A stretch of 64,000 nt of DNA from Selaginella moellendorffii. Its lineage: Eukaryota > Streptophyta > Lycopodiopsida > Selaginellales > Selaginellaceae. Numbering within the stretch: position 1 is the stretch's first letter; each line of letters begins with the position of its first letter. The position numbers and the translations under genes were made by a program. The notes beneath the pieces are model-generated. The model was not told the origin of the DNA and did not search any database. It saw only the letters and a program-made list of their open reading frames with translations. The DNA lies in NCBI RefSeq assembly GCF_000143415.4, contig NW_003314265.1, positions 3,066,559 through 3,130,558 on the forward strand, written 5' to 3'. This document shows, piece by piece, positions 21,601-34,167 of this stretch.

Positions 21601-23935
21601 ATTAGAGTGGATCAAGTTAGGAATGTTGTGGCCAATACTTTATCAAAATCTTGTAGGACTTGTGCATGCACTTGCTCCAACCACCCTTAACGATGCTCTT
21701 CAATTGGCACAATATTATGAAATATTGCCTTTTCCACTTCTCGTTGCACATCCTTTAACTCCACTTCCTATGGGAGATGGTCCTATTTTGATGGAGGTTG
21801 ATGTTGTTGTTGCTCATGTTCAAAGGTAAAGGCAAGGACATGGTCATAGCCATAATGTCCACTGTTAGGTGTGTGATGAGGTTGGTCACATGTATCAGCG
21901 TTATCAGCATTTGCATCCCCCATTTTCTAGGTGAAGGCCTTAGCATTAACATCTTGTTGATGCTGCTATAGTAAAAAGTTTTGACATAAAGATTCTTCCA
22001 GGGAAACAAGGAGTCGTATAAGTAACGAATGGTCTTTATGTGAATAAGTTAGTGATGCCTCCATCTTTCTTTCAAGAATACCATTAAAGTTTTATTTGGC
22101 ACTAGTTCATCCAATGTTTGCTTTCCAAGCTTGTTTTTATAATAAAAGGTTTTCTATTATTCTCTTTGTGTTAGTTGATATAAATTTAAGTTTACTCTTT
22201 ATTGCTTAGCTTGTTCCCACATATTGCCATCTACAGTTGTGTCATGAGGCAAAGCTAATTTTTATTCTTTATGGCAACAATTGTATACATGCATATGCAC
22301 AGATGATGCAAACCTAATTATGCGTATGGGAGATCTAAAGTTTGAACTTCAATAATTAAGGGTGGTGTAGAGTTAAGCTTTTGACTTCATCCTTGGGTGG
22401 ATTATTTGCAACGCAATCATGCCAAGTGTGATTTTGAGGCTTTTCCATTTTATTTCAAACTTCTTTATATTTTTTCCATTCCTTTCATTTCTATTCCCTT
22501 TTGTCCCTCCTATATTTTCATCACTTTTGTTTCTTCATTACTTTTTACTATGTTTCCATCTTATTCATTTATTCCCTCTCTAGATCCTTATGATAGTTTT
22601 TATGTTGCGACAATGAATTGACACAAGAAGGAGTATATTGATCTCTTTAACTCTGATCTATTATCTGGGGCTAAGATTGCAACACATTATCTTATTCCAA
22701 CTAGGGATGGTCATCCACTCAAAGTTTTTGTTCGGCATCAGTCACTAAAGGAGATCAATTTTACACACGTGAACATGAAAGAAATGTTAGAGAAGGGTGT
22801 TATCTGAAAGTCTTTGAGTTCTTGGGTATATATAGATGTGTACCCTCTTCCTTATACTACTGATCTTCTAGATTGTCTAGGGAGAAGTCGTTAATTCACT
22901 AAGTTGAATCTTGCTTTTGAGTACTAATAAGTATCGATGGCCAAAAAGAATTTTTCATACACCATTTGGTTTGTATGAGTTCTTAGTAATGCTGTTTTGT
23001 TTGAATAATGCTCCAACAACTTTTTAGTGGAGGTTCTTTGCAATATGTTAGAGGTGACTATTGACTTTATTAATGATGTCTCGATCTACTCGGAGGGGAT
23101 ATGGGAAGAGCACATCCGTGATATTCGTAAGGTGTTGGATCGATTACGAGAAGTTGGTTTAAAGCTGAAATGGTCGAAGTGCATGTTTAGATCCAAAGAC
23201 ATTACTTATCTTGGGTATTGTATTTCTTATGAAGGTTAGCAAGTTGATCCTGACAAACTTGTGGCTATTCTAAAATTCCTTACTCCAAAGTGTGTAAATG
23301 ATGTGCAATGCTTCTTAAATAAGGTGCAATATCTCAGTTGTTTTATTGATTATCTTTCTAATTGTACTGCACTATTACAAGTGTTATTAAAGTTGACAAT
23401 ATTGTCTTTCATCTGGTCTGTGGACTATGAGCAAGGGTGTTTATGGATCTCAAAGAGCTATTAATAACTCCTTTAGTTTTTATGTATTTTAACTATACTC
23501 AACTTTTTATATTGTGCGTAAATGCTTATAATATTGGTCTTAAAAGTGTGTTGATGCAAGAAAGCCTGAGTGTGCTTAATCAACACTATCCCATTACATA
23601 TATTAGTTATACATTACAACCATCATAGATGAACTACTCCATAATAGAGGAGTGCTTAATAGTAGTTTGGGGTTTCGAGAAGCTTAATGCATATTTATAT
23701 GGTTCTCAGACATTATTAGAAAGTGATTATGCTGCAATTACTTTGTTATTAAAGTGGAAGAACATAGTTAATCATATTACTTGATGGTCTTTAAAAGTTT
23801 AGATATATGATTTTAAAGTTATTCATCATCCGGAGAGTTTTATAGCTAATGTTGATACCCTTTCTCAAGCTCCTCTCCCTTCTTCGCTCTCTTTTGTTAT
23901 TCCTGATAAGCCTATATTTCTACTTGTTAGAAGAT
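21578..23935 (+). mobile_element. Degraded Ty3/gypsy element, head-to-head with the preceding fragment
   Basis: Pieces in expected order: gag end (APTTLNDALQLAQYYE near 21,680), protease remnant (NHAKCDFEA near 22,410), reverse transcriptase (FTKLNL near 22,900; FINDVSIYSE...HIRDIRKVLDRLREVGLKLK at 23,027-23,239), RNase H (NIGLKSVLMQE near 23,530) and a VIHHPESFIANVDTLSQ stretch near 23,820 (the usual ...NVVADALSR site). Multiple stops and frameshifts make it inactive. No LTRs were found. Confidence 0.78.
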
Positions 23936-26493
23936 AGTTGAGTGAGATTCCTTAGAATATTCCACTATTAGAATATTCTAGGAGCATAAGATGTTAGGAT
24001 GCAAGGGTATATTCCCCTCCTTCCCCATTTTCTAGGATAGGGAGCTCATAAAAGAGGATGTTTTGAAAAGGATTTCAAAGTATGATACCATGTTCTCCCC
24101 ACCATTGAGACACTCCCATCTTAACAACTAGCAACTCCACTAAGGAAGATTGCTTTTTAGCTAATCCTCCCTTTGGTTCTTTGGTTTTTATTGGGATTTT
24201 GGAGTAAATTCTTGAGAAATGTGAGTTGTGGTGATAGTGCCAACACTAAAAAGACTTTAGAAGCAAAGAGGAATATGCCCAACTATGAAATTCTAGGTAC
24301 CATGCTCAAATATTAAGGATTTCTTGAGTTTCCTTTCTTTTTGGACAAGATAAGTCAGTTTTCTTCTCTTCACGGCTCATTAAGGGATCAATTTGGGAAG
24401 CGATGATCATGGGTTTGTAGATCTCATTGAGATATGTAGTTTAACATTAAGAATTCCTGGATTTGCTACAAAAATTAGCATATACAACTTCCTTTTTTTC
24501 ACAGTATGCATATTAGCAATTTTGGAAGCTTGACATGAGTTGAACACATTAATATTATAATATTTTTTGGGCTCTTTTGATAGATTTACTCACAAGTTTT
24601 CTTTGGAGGGTTTGCATGTGAAATTTGAGTCAATTTGAAGTGATTTGGAGGAATTTGTCTCTCACACTTGTTTATTTTAAGCATGGGGAAAGGTTTATGA
24701 ACTTTTTGCTATTTCTTGGGAAAACATTTTTAATATATTTTTACATAAAGCTATAGGGGAGGTAAAGTTGAGAATTTTGTTTTTCTTTCATTGGTAGAGT
24801 CTTTGATGGTTTTTAATGTTTAATATTCCTTTGTTCCAATAGTTGAGTCAATTTTACCAAAATTTCAAGTTAAGTGCATTTTCTTGAGAGTTTTTGTTTT
24901 ACCATTGCTATTGAGGAGGTTTATATTTTCTTAAGAGTGTTGACTTTTCTAATAATTTTCCTATGTTAAGTGTTGAGTTATGTATTAAGGAGGTTAAGTG
25001 GTGTGAAATTTTAATTTCTTATTTTGTGGTGAGTAAAATATTTTATAGAAAGATATCTCTTGTTATTTAGCTTTCTTCTTGAACAAAGTCTCTTATAACA
25101 TGAGGTCCTCTATTACCCAAGCTTTGAGTATATGCACTTTTTTCTTATTTCTTTATTTCCATCTTGATAGTTGCTAAAAATTTCTATACTAATACTTGTT
25201 TAACAACTTTATTTTCTATAGATTTAGATTTAGAAGACAACAAAAAACAAACCCAAACATTAAGCAAAAAATACTGTTAAAAAATTTTGCCTTCTAGAGA
25301 TAAATTATAGTGCCCCTGAACTCCACCAATATAAGTACTCAAGATATCAAAATATGTATATTCATAAGGTTTAGAATCTTACAACTAAATTCAATCCCAT
25401 AAAAATGGTATATTATTATAAGTTACATATTACTTAAAAGCAACTAAATTTTCTATTTTACTCCTTTTGACTATTTGGAAGTGTCTCATTTATAACCTCC
25501 ATATAAATCTTCATTTCAACTTAAGGTACTTGCTAAAATATGAAACTATACTTCAACACTATCATCCACATGTAAGCTTGAAGAGTAATTAAAGTAGTAA
25601 TGTTAATTTTTCTTGAGCATCAAGATTTCTTTGTCCAGTAATGAGTTGATAAATTTGTAATCCAATGATCTTGATCTCAATTGCAACTAACACTCTATTA
25701 TCTAAGATTAATGTGATTGGTATAATTTATGTGTTCCTAAGAAATTAATGAAAGTATGAAATAAATATGATCTTGATAATGGTCCTCCATGTGTATACTC
25801 TAACTCTTCTTAATTGTCCTTTTTAGCTTCTTTTTCATTTTTAATCTTTAGAGTAGTCTTTTTTGTGATATACTAACCATTTCTCTAAGTAGCATTTAGT
25901 GTAAGGTTTGGTAGAGTTACTATTGTACATCTTTAATCTTGTAATATGTTTGATCTCTTAAAGGGATAATTGTTCTACTTTATCAATTTTTTATATTCAT
26001 TAAAGTCTTTATTCAATGCTAAAATTTTTTTTTGAGTGTTAAGAATTTTTCCTAAGTATCAAGAAATTTTCATGATTCTCTAAACCTTGAATCTCTATCC
26101 ACCACCTCTTACCCAATTGGTTATTAAGTTTGAAGAAGAATTATAGAGTAGATCTTCACCATTTTTAATCAAATTGGGTTGCTCTCTTTTGTAAAAATTC
26201 TTTATGATTTTTATAAAAACAAGAGATCTTAATTTTTTTACTAACAATCCATTTCATTTTGCAATGCCTCTTATTCTACCATAGTAGCTAGTTGAAACCT
26301 GTATTTAAGAGAAAAAAATGAGAAAAAAAAAACAAGAAATAAAGAGGGAAGGAAAAGAAGTGTGTTTGCTATTGAATTTGCTTTCTGGATCTTCCCCCTC
26401 CACCTGGCTAGATCCACAGCCCAAAAAGTTCAACAACTAACAATTTAAATTTATTAAGAAAAAACTTGGATAAGGGCTAAGAAATTCACTGTT
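23936..26493. other. AT-rich transposon-like region without genes
   Basis: No ORF worth calling. It contains a second copy (24,740-25,150) of the dispersed repeat at 6,790-7,150. The rest is A/T-rich sequence running up to the 3' end of the next gene. Confidence 0.45.
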
Positions 26494-28546
26494 CTAAGCT
26501 TGTAAAACTACTTCTTGGCCTGAGGGATAGATTGTTGCAGTCTTGTAACCATCAGCAAATATCACCTGGACCAATCCTACCTCATCTTTGTAAACAACAC
26601 CAGTTGCATCCATGTTCACTACCACATACTTCTTCACCACTCCCTTGGAGATCAATGCATGGTAACGGCACTTCACTTCCCCAAGTTTGATACCATCCCG
26701 AGCAATTTCAAAGGCCCATTTGAGATCTGCGAGATAAAAGTCAACGTATCCTGCCACACCATACAGTCTACCAACATCCGGGGACATTGGGACATCAAGA
26801 AGTGTGCAGTATGCGCTGTAACAAAACATTTCAGTTAGGCCAACACAAGGTAAATAGCATACATACCGATAGAACTCATTCTGGTATTGTCGCTCGTATA
26901 TTGTCCCATCTTCAGTTGCAAGAGATTCAGAACAAGCCAAACGCCCGGCACTCATCCTTTGAATCACATGGACCAGAAAGCTCTCGATGCCCATTGTTTG
27001 AACTTGGGGCAGCGTTAACGTTGCAGTGGCACAGAAAGATGCAAAATAGTGACGGTGCAAAGGCGAAGGAAACATAAAGTTCATGGCTTTGGTCCTCACC
27101 AATTGACCCCTTCTCAAAAGCTTATTTGCAGCATGAAGCTCTTCCGAGGACAGCTCTGTTTTCTTCACAAAACCCAGAGCCTGCAGGTTTAGATAGCAAG
27201 TTAAATTGGATAGTTAAATTGGAAACATGAGAATGACACTTACTGAACTGGATCCCAGTAATTTGGAGAGGATACCTGCATACTCCGGTCGCCAATACAT
27301 ATTACGAAACCTGGACACGAATCACATCAAATCACATCAGGCGTCTAGTCTGCGGGCCTTACTTACGTGGAAATACTTCGAATCTCAGATAGCGAAGCCA
27401 TAAAGCGTTCAGAAAGCAACTCGCTCTTCGCAAACTCCTCACAGTCGTCCCGATTTTTGTCATTGAACTTTCTCCTCACAAGCCAGTCAAGCATGTGTGT
27501 CATGAGCCCTGGTTGTCTATCTCCAACCTCCATCACGTAGTAGAGGATGTCGTTGTTGTTGGGTACAAATGCACAGAATTTGCACCAGTTCTCCCATATC
27601 TCCGAGCATTCAGCGTCCGAAAACTGGAGATAAATACCTGAAGATTCAGAACCATGTTGCGGCCTGCATTCAGGAGAATCACATAAGTTACATGCGAATA
27701 ATTTCTAAGCCTCACCGTATAATCACAGCGCAACTTGGTTTAAATATAACTGGTGTTGGCGGCAGCTCGCCTTCGTCCGTATCACCCTCATCACTCCCAA
27801 AGCTGGAGACGAGCACAATATACAGCATACCACCGGCTTGCGCTGATTTAATCTTGGCCCATAGAGTTAGATCAGAAGCATGAAACCCACTCTGCCCTTC
27901 GTCGACAAGTAGAAGTGTAGGCTCGCTGCTGTTGAGACTCTCCATTGAAACATCTGCAAGATAATGATAGACATGTCACAGAGAGTAAAATAAACAGACT
28001 TTCTTAGAGTACTCACGAGGATAGTGCTGATACCACATATACTCGAAACTGTGGCCATTGATGCCTGCAAGGCTGATGCAGAACACGTCGCTGAATTTCG
28101 ATTCGGTTCTGGCTTTTAACAGCTGAAGAAGAGACGTTTTACCACTTTGAGGAGGGGCTCGCACGACGACTGCTCGTTCTTTGCGAACAAGACTCTCAAG
28201 CTTCTCCAACAGATCTTTTCTTTCAGAAATGTATAAACGCGCGTTCAAGCCTTCCGATCGCGAACCTGAAACATAGAATACATCAGCCATCAGCCAACAA
28301 AGGGCTTGATTGCTTACCAAATCCGCGGATTCCCGTCACTGCGGAATGTTGTGCTGCACCCACGGCAGCTAAAATCTTGAACCTCTCGCCATCAGATGCT
28401 CCCACAGTTTGGCACAGCTCTGCCAAAAACTGAGGTGACAGAACCAGCAAATCCTGTGCTTTCAGATCTAGATCTCGGATTCTGGAAATGGTGGCGGCCC
28501 CTATGCGCCGATTCCTAAAGAGATCATCCAGCCCATCATCTTCCAT
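26494..28546 (-). CDS. P-loop NTPase with C-terminal nuclease-like region, Crinkler (CR)-type
   Basis: Seven exons on the minus strand, all with GT-AG introns: 28,546-28,318, 28,265-28,017, 27,953-27,716, 27,663-27,367, 27,310-27,244, 27,180-26,867 and 26,815-26,494. Joined, they are 1,716 nt, an exact frame for 571 residues. Residues 1-76 form a short helical N-terminal part. Walker A is APPQSGKT (113-120) and Walker B is LLLVDE (173-178). SGIYLQFSDAE (247-257) and QPGLMTHML (289-297) fit the later helices of this NTPase group. The C-terminus holds GYVDFY (487-492), W498-x-F-E501-I-x-RDG (498-506) and E511, followed by YVVVNMD and a VIFADGY strand. This pattern resembles the restriction-endonuclease-fold domain of Crinkler/CR effectors of oomycetes and fungi, although their usual EH-x-x-RF is here EVKCRY. 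Function in a plant is unknown; nuclease activity is an inference. A telo-box-like motif lies 17 bp before the ATG. Confidence 0.82.
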
Positions 28547-28563
28547 CGCCTTCGCACCCGGCG

Positions 28564-28573
28564 AACCCTAAAC
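28564..28573 (-). promoter_or_regulatory. Telo-box-like motif upstream of the NTPase/nuclease gene
   Basis: AACCCTAAAC on the plus strand (GTTTAGGGTT for the gene) lies about 17 bp upstream of the start codon. Similar motifs precede the maturase, PPR and NOC1 genes. In plants such motifs are known from promoters of translation and growth genes; activity here is inferred. Confidence 0.45.
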
Positions 28574-28784
28574 TTGGTCTGCACGCGGCCGTCGGATGGG
28601 AAATACTTGTTACCCCCTTTGTCTTCCAAAATTCTTTCATGCATTAGTGCTTTAAATCCGCTCCCCATGGTTCCTCAATGACAACAATCCTAGGAAAATA
28701 GTACTGCACGGTGATGGAAGCAGCTCTAACTCCATCGTTGTTCTCTGTCTTCTTCCAGCTTAGTAGTTCCATGCACTCCTATTC

Positions 28785-29145
28785 AATATGGAGACAAAGA
28801 AAGTAAGATTTGTGGAGGAAGGAACAAAATAACTCATCATTTGACTGAATTGTTTGTGTTCCCAATTGGCATCTCCACACTGACTGATTTCTTAGTGTTC
28901 CCACTTGGGCACTCCATGCTGACTGATTTATTTGCTTTCCCCTTTGGGCACTCCATGTTGACTGATCCTGACTTGAGCACAGTGAGAAGACTTACTTGGG
29001 TCAATCAGTGCCATTTCATGCTACATTTTCTAAGAATCCCATCACAGCCTGCCAAGAAGAATGATCTTGGATCATGATGCTCCAAGTTATTGTCTTGAGC
29101 TGGCAAGGCCTCAAAGATCTCCAGTGCCACCCCCAACTTCCTACA
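28785..29145 (-). repeat. Inverse duplicate of 10,790-11,270
   Basis: Reverse-complement copy of the segment that includes the end of the PPR remnant and the CAGTCAGCATGG-type repeats. It lies some 240 bp upstream of the NTPase/nuclease start codon. The copies are clearly similar but carry indels. Confidence 0.75.
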
Positions 29146-30524
29146 ACATCCAAGCCTAATCAACAACACATTTTCAACAATAACATTTACTTAAATTCAT
29201 GATTATGCACATTAAAGCATAGCAATTGAAACTAGAGATGTTAATTATGCCATTAATACATCAATAAGAAATCTCAAAACTAAAACAATCATAACAAATG
29301 AACAACCCTGATTTTATCTTCCACTATTGTTATAATCCGGCACAAAAAAATAGAAATCTAATTGCCTTAGATTATGCTATGCCACCTCTTGAGGTTCCTC
29401 ACCACCCAACCACCCCTAAACTACCTCAAAAGCTTCACTATAATCCCAGATTAAGGCCTTTATCCTAACATGCCTTAAAATACCCTTGAGCCTCCCTTTA
29501 ACCAACATTGACCACGTGGTCAAAGCTGGCATCTAACAATTCTTCCGCCCTAACAAAGTCCTTGTCCCAAGGATGAGTTACATTAATGATCACCCTTTCT
29601 AAGGAACCCTACTTAAGCTTTTGGTCCATCTTCCACAACCGTATACATCAAGGAGGCATTGGGCCCGTCACTTTGAGATAGTATATCTTTCAATTTGTTG
29701 AGGATGAATTTTCACCCCAGCTGGTAGCTGTATCCGATAAACCGCTTTACCAATATGCTCCAACACTTCATATGAACTAGCATATCGATGGGAAAGTTTG
29801 TCACTCTTCCTTGTCTATAAAGGCACCAAGGTGTTCTGCCGTTCACTTGACAAAAAAATCAGATGAGATCACCCATCTTATATTCCTAGAATTGGCGATG
29901 TTTATTAGTAAACTTTTCCACTCTATTTTAAGCTGTCTACAAATTTTATTTGCACACCACCAGAATCTCATCAAGTTCTGTGGCCAGATCAGTCGCCTCA
30001 GAATTAAACTTATCTTAAACATCCTTACTCAAATGCACTCCCAACTTGGAGATGCATTCCAAATATGGCAAAGTAAGGACTTAGTTTGGTTCCATTGTGT
30101 TGGCTATTGTTATAAGCAAATTGCACTAACAAAAGATATAGATCCTATTGTCCTTGCTTTTGACCAATACTATAATGTAGCATATCCTCCACTACCTGAT
30201 TCATAAGCTCAATTTGCCCATCTGTCTGAGGATAATCTCCACTCGAGAATTTCAAAGTCACTTGCATAGCCTTTGCAAAGCTCTTCCAAAATCCATTTGT
30301 GAACTTTAAATCTCAATCACTAATGATGACCTCTGGCAAACCAAAATCAGGAAAAATTTCTCCAAGTAGATTGCAGCCAAGTCTGAGGTAGTGATAGTCT
30401 TTTGAAGAGCCAACAACAGCACAGACTTCATCAACCAATCCACTATGACTCATACTTGCTCTTTTTGCCTCTGTATATATGGCAAACAAGTGATGAAATC
30501 CATAAAAATACTATACCAACGGCT

Positions 30525-30833
30525 CTAAAGAATAGGTAAAGGTTGCAAAAGTCCCCCCGGCTTCTCCCATGGCACCTTCACCCGCTGATAGAACTCACAT
30601 GATTTATAATACTTAAGGATATTAGCCTTTATAGTCCTCCAATAAAAATTGCACTTAATCAACTCATACGTCTTCTTTCCCCCAAAATGACTGGCCTTTG
30701 GACAATCATAATAGTGGAATAAAACTTGAGTAATTAACGCATCCACTCGTGGCAAATAAACACGGCCATTGTAATAAAGAATCCCATCCACCAATGAGAA
30801 AAGGGCTTCTATCTGGTCTTGCAAAGAGGCCAT
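30525..30833 (-). pseudogene. Gypsy integrase N-terminal zinc-binding region
   Basis: Encodes SHFGGKKTYELI, FYWRTI and YYKSCEFYQRVK, the zinc-binding start of a gypsy integrase (normally HHCC). The first histidine and the last cysteine appear replaced by tyrosine, so the zinc site is broken. The integrase core downstream (29.6-30.5 kb) is not open. Confidence 0.75.
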
Positions 30834-31494
30834 CTTAGCATCTTGAGCCTGAGCATGCTCAACTAATTACCCAAACTTATTGACCACTTTACTCAAATGA
30901 TGACAAAACCATGTTTGTAATGTTGTCATATGACAAACACGAGATAAAGCATCTGCCACCACATTTAATTTTCCCAGATGATGCTCACTAGGAAACTCCC
31001 CAAACTCCATGAGTTTAACCATCTAACAAACTTTCCCAGTGTTCAACTCCTTCCATGTGAAAAAATACACAAATGGTTTATGATCCATCAACACCACAAA
31101 CACTACACCATAAAGATAGTGTCACCACGTCCGCAAAGCATGAACAATAGAGAGTAACTTTTGCTCATATGTGGAATAGCATTGCTCTACGGGATTCAAA
31201 GTTCAACTCTCATGCCTATTGCATGAGAACTCCTCCTAGTGCATAGCCACTCGCATCGCATGTCACTTCGTAAGGTTTCGATGGATTAGCAATGCAAAGC
31301 ACTGAAGCCTCACTCAACAATCATTTCAGCACCACAAAACTCTCCTCTTGTGGCGTCTTCCACTCAAATGATACGTTCTTGTGCAACAACTGTGTCAAAG
31401 GAATAGCCACCTCTACAAACTTATGTTCGAAATGCTAGTAGTAACTAGCTATACCAAGAAAATTGTGTAACTCAACCACTGAAGTTGGTGTAAG

Positions 31495-32353
31495 TCAGTT
31501 CTCCACCATAGCCACCTTCCTAGAATCTGTCTTGACACCCTTAGATGTCACAATATGGCTTAGATATTCCACTTCTGACTTTGCAAATTCACATTTGCTC
31601 TTCTTTGCATAAAACTTGCTATCACAGAGTAACGAAAGAACCTTGTGCAAATGCATCTTATGCTCCTTTATTTTTGCTATAAACAAGAATATCATCCAAG
31701 AAAATCTCCACAAACTCATGAAAATAATACCCAAATACCTTCGTCATCAACCAAATAAATGTGGCTAGTGCATTCATCAAACTAAATAGCATAACTATAA
31801 ACTCAATACTCGAAGCTTGTGTTGAATGCCGTCTTGGAGATAGATGCATCATCCATTACAATTTGATGATATTCACTCCTCAGATCAATCTTGGTAAACA
31901 CTCGTGCTTCACCAAGCTTATCTAAGATATCATCCACACATGGCATCGGCATCTTATCTTTCACTGTCTTTTTGTTCAAGGTATGGTAGTTAATACACAT
32001 TTGCATTAAACTATACTTCTTCTTCACAAGCAAGACCGGAGCACCAAATAAAGACTTACTTGGCTAAATAAATCCAAACTCAAGTAACTCCTTGACTTGT
32101 CATTGAACTTCTTGTTCCTCCGCATAACTTAACCAAAATGGATGCCAATAAATTGGCTGTGTCCCCGGCTCCAACATAATCCCATGCTCCGCACCTCATA
32201 ATGGAGGCAACCCATAAAGAATTTCAAAGGGAAAAACATCGAAAAACTCGTCAAGTGCATCCCATATTGTTGCTTCTCCCCCACAAATGCCTTGGTCCCC
32301 CAAGTCACAAACAAACAGCAAATAACTTGAAAGTGTTTTTCCATTACGACAAG
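31495..32353 (-). pseudogene. Gypsy reverse transcriptase
   Basis: Overlapping minus-strand pieces give YHTLNKKTVKDKMPMP, DILDKLGEARVFTKIDLRS, EYHQI and FLDDILVYSK (the catalytic box, FLDD for the usual Y/F-x-DD), then HKVLSLL. Frameshifts separate the pieces. The 5' end is cut by the LARD-like insertion at 32,359. RNase H remnants follow at about 30.87-31.49 kb. Confidence 0.85.
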
Positions 32354-32358
32354 CCTAC

Positions 32359-33473
32359 TGTAGGCGACTAAATTTTCCATTCTACTTTAGTCACTTAACC
32401 ACACCTCTGACCACTTGGAGGAGTCTCATTCACAACCTCCATAAGTCCAATCCAGGACTTTGGGACTTGCTAGCCCCGAGAATGGCATCCCTGCCACTCA
32501 ACATTTGCACTTGGTCCAAGTGCTCCACGTGTCCGATCCCATGACCGACACTCAAAGGTACCACCGACATAGCAGCCCGTTACGCTAAGGCCATGCCCAA
32601 TCACCTTTGCCACACAAGGTAGTCCAATACCACTTGCATCACCGTCTTGGCTCTCCAAGACTAGGCAAACCATCCGTGAGTGGTCATCTCAGATCCACTC
32701 CTTAGCATCCTTAGGATGCCCACCGACAAGGGGAATAGCCTTCCCCAATATCCCTCTGTCAGTCCCCACTAAGTCCCTTTCTGCCCCTGGCCGTGTTTGC
32801 CAACACTGCCACTGGATCGAGGCCCACAGGCCCGACCACTAAGTCCCACGGTCCTCTGGGACTTCCTCACCACACGACTGTGTCCTTGGTCACTACCCCA
32901 GAGGACTGCTCCTCTTCCTTTCCACAGTCTGGGCCTTTAGGACAACATTTCGGAACACCGTGGCCTTACGCGAGCCACCTGGGTACTCTCCTCGCCTTCT
33001 GCCATTGGGTGCTCTAGCCATGGGCTTAGAGCGGGTTCCGTTGAGCCACACCAGGTATCCAAGTAGGTAGTGCCACCCACACTTGGACTGGGAGCATCGG
33101 CCAGTCGATCTCCCGGGGGAACTAGAGCCGGCTCTTGAACACTTCACCAAGCTACCCCGCTTGTCGGTTTGTGTTCACTCTAGTCTTGGACTTCCCAGTG
33201 GGCAGCTCATCACCCAACACTGGGTCCGGCCTTCCTGGGCCAAACTGGCCTTTCCTGGCCAAACTGGCTCCACTGCAGTCCTCCCCCTACTATACTTTTG
33301 GAGCTCACCAAACCCCCCAGGGTCTGGGAGACGAACGCTTTGGGCTTTCACCCTCTCAGACTCGAACTCGGACTCGGACTCGGACTTAGACTCGGACTCG
33401 GACTCGGACTCGGACTCGGACTCGGGCTCGATCTCGATCTCGGCCTCGGCCTCGGTCTCGTTCTCGGTCCCGA

Positions 33474-33505
<32 letters not shown>

Positions 33506-34167
33506 CCGGTCTCGGTCTCGACTTCGGACTCCATCTCGGACTCCATCTCGGGTCCATCTCGGACTCCATCTCGGGTCCATCTCGGACTCCATTTCGGGTC
33601 CATCTCGGACTCCATCTCGGGTCCGTCTCGGACTCCATCTCGGACTCCATTTCGGGTCCATCTCGGGTCCACCTCGGACTCCATCTCGGACTCCATTTCG
33701 GGTCCATCTCGGGTCCACCTCGGACTCCATCTCGGACTCCATCTCAGACTCCATTTCGGGTCCATCTCTGGTCCACCTCGGACTCCATCTCGGACTCCAC
33801 TTCGGACTCCAACTCGGGTCCATCTCGGACTCCACTTCGGACTCCAACTCGGGTCCATCTCGGACTCCACTTCGGACTCCAACTCGAGTCCATCTCAGAC
33901 TCCACTTTGGACTCCAACTCGAGTCCATCTTGGACACTTTCATGTGTCATGTGTTGGTCCTTTTGGGTCCCTTTTTGGAGCCTCGCTTTTTGCTCGCTTC
34001 GTGCTCGTTCCTCGAGCACTTCGTTGGGAGTTCCACTCCCGCTCTTGACTTTTCAAGTCGGAGCTTTTGGTCCAAACGTGTTACGCTCGTTTGGCTCTCG
34101 CTTCAGCCACTACCACGTGGCACCCTTTCCGGCTCCACTTTGGGGCCTAGGGATTTTGTGTCTCACA
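32359..34167 (-). repeat. 3' LTR of the LARD-like element
   Basis: 1,809 bp. Identical by eye to the 5' LTR over the first 1.2 kb (plus-strand reading) and nearly so over the last 0.2 kb. Differences concentrate in the minisatellite. Confidence 0.93.
33355..33935. repeat. Minisatellite array in the 3' LTR
   Basis: 6-base TCGGAC/TCGGTC units followed by 12-base TCGGACTCCATC-type units. Open in several frames on both strands (up to 321 codons), but periodic and non-coding in character. Confidence 0.93.
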
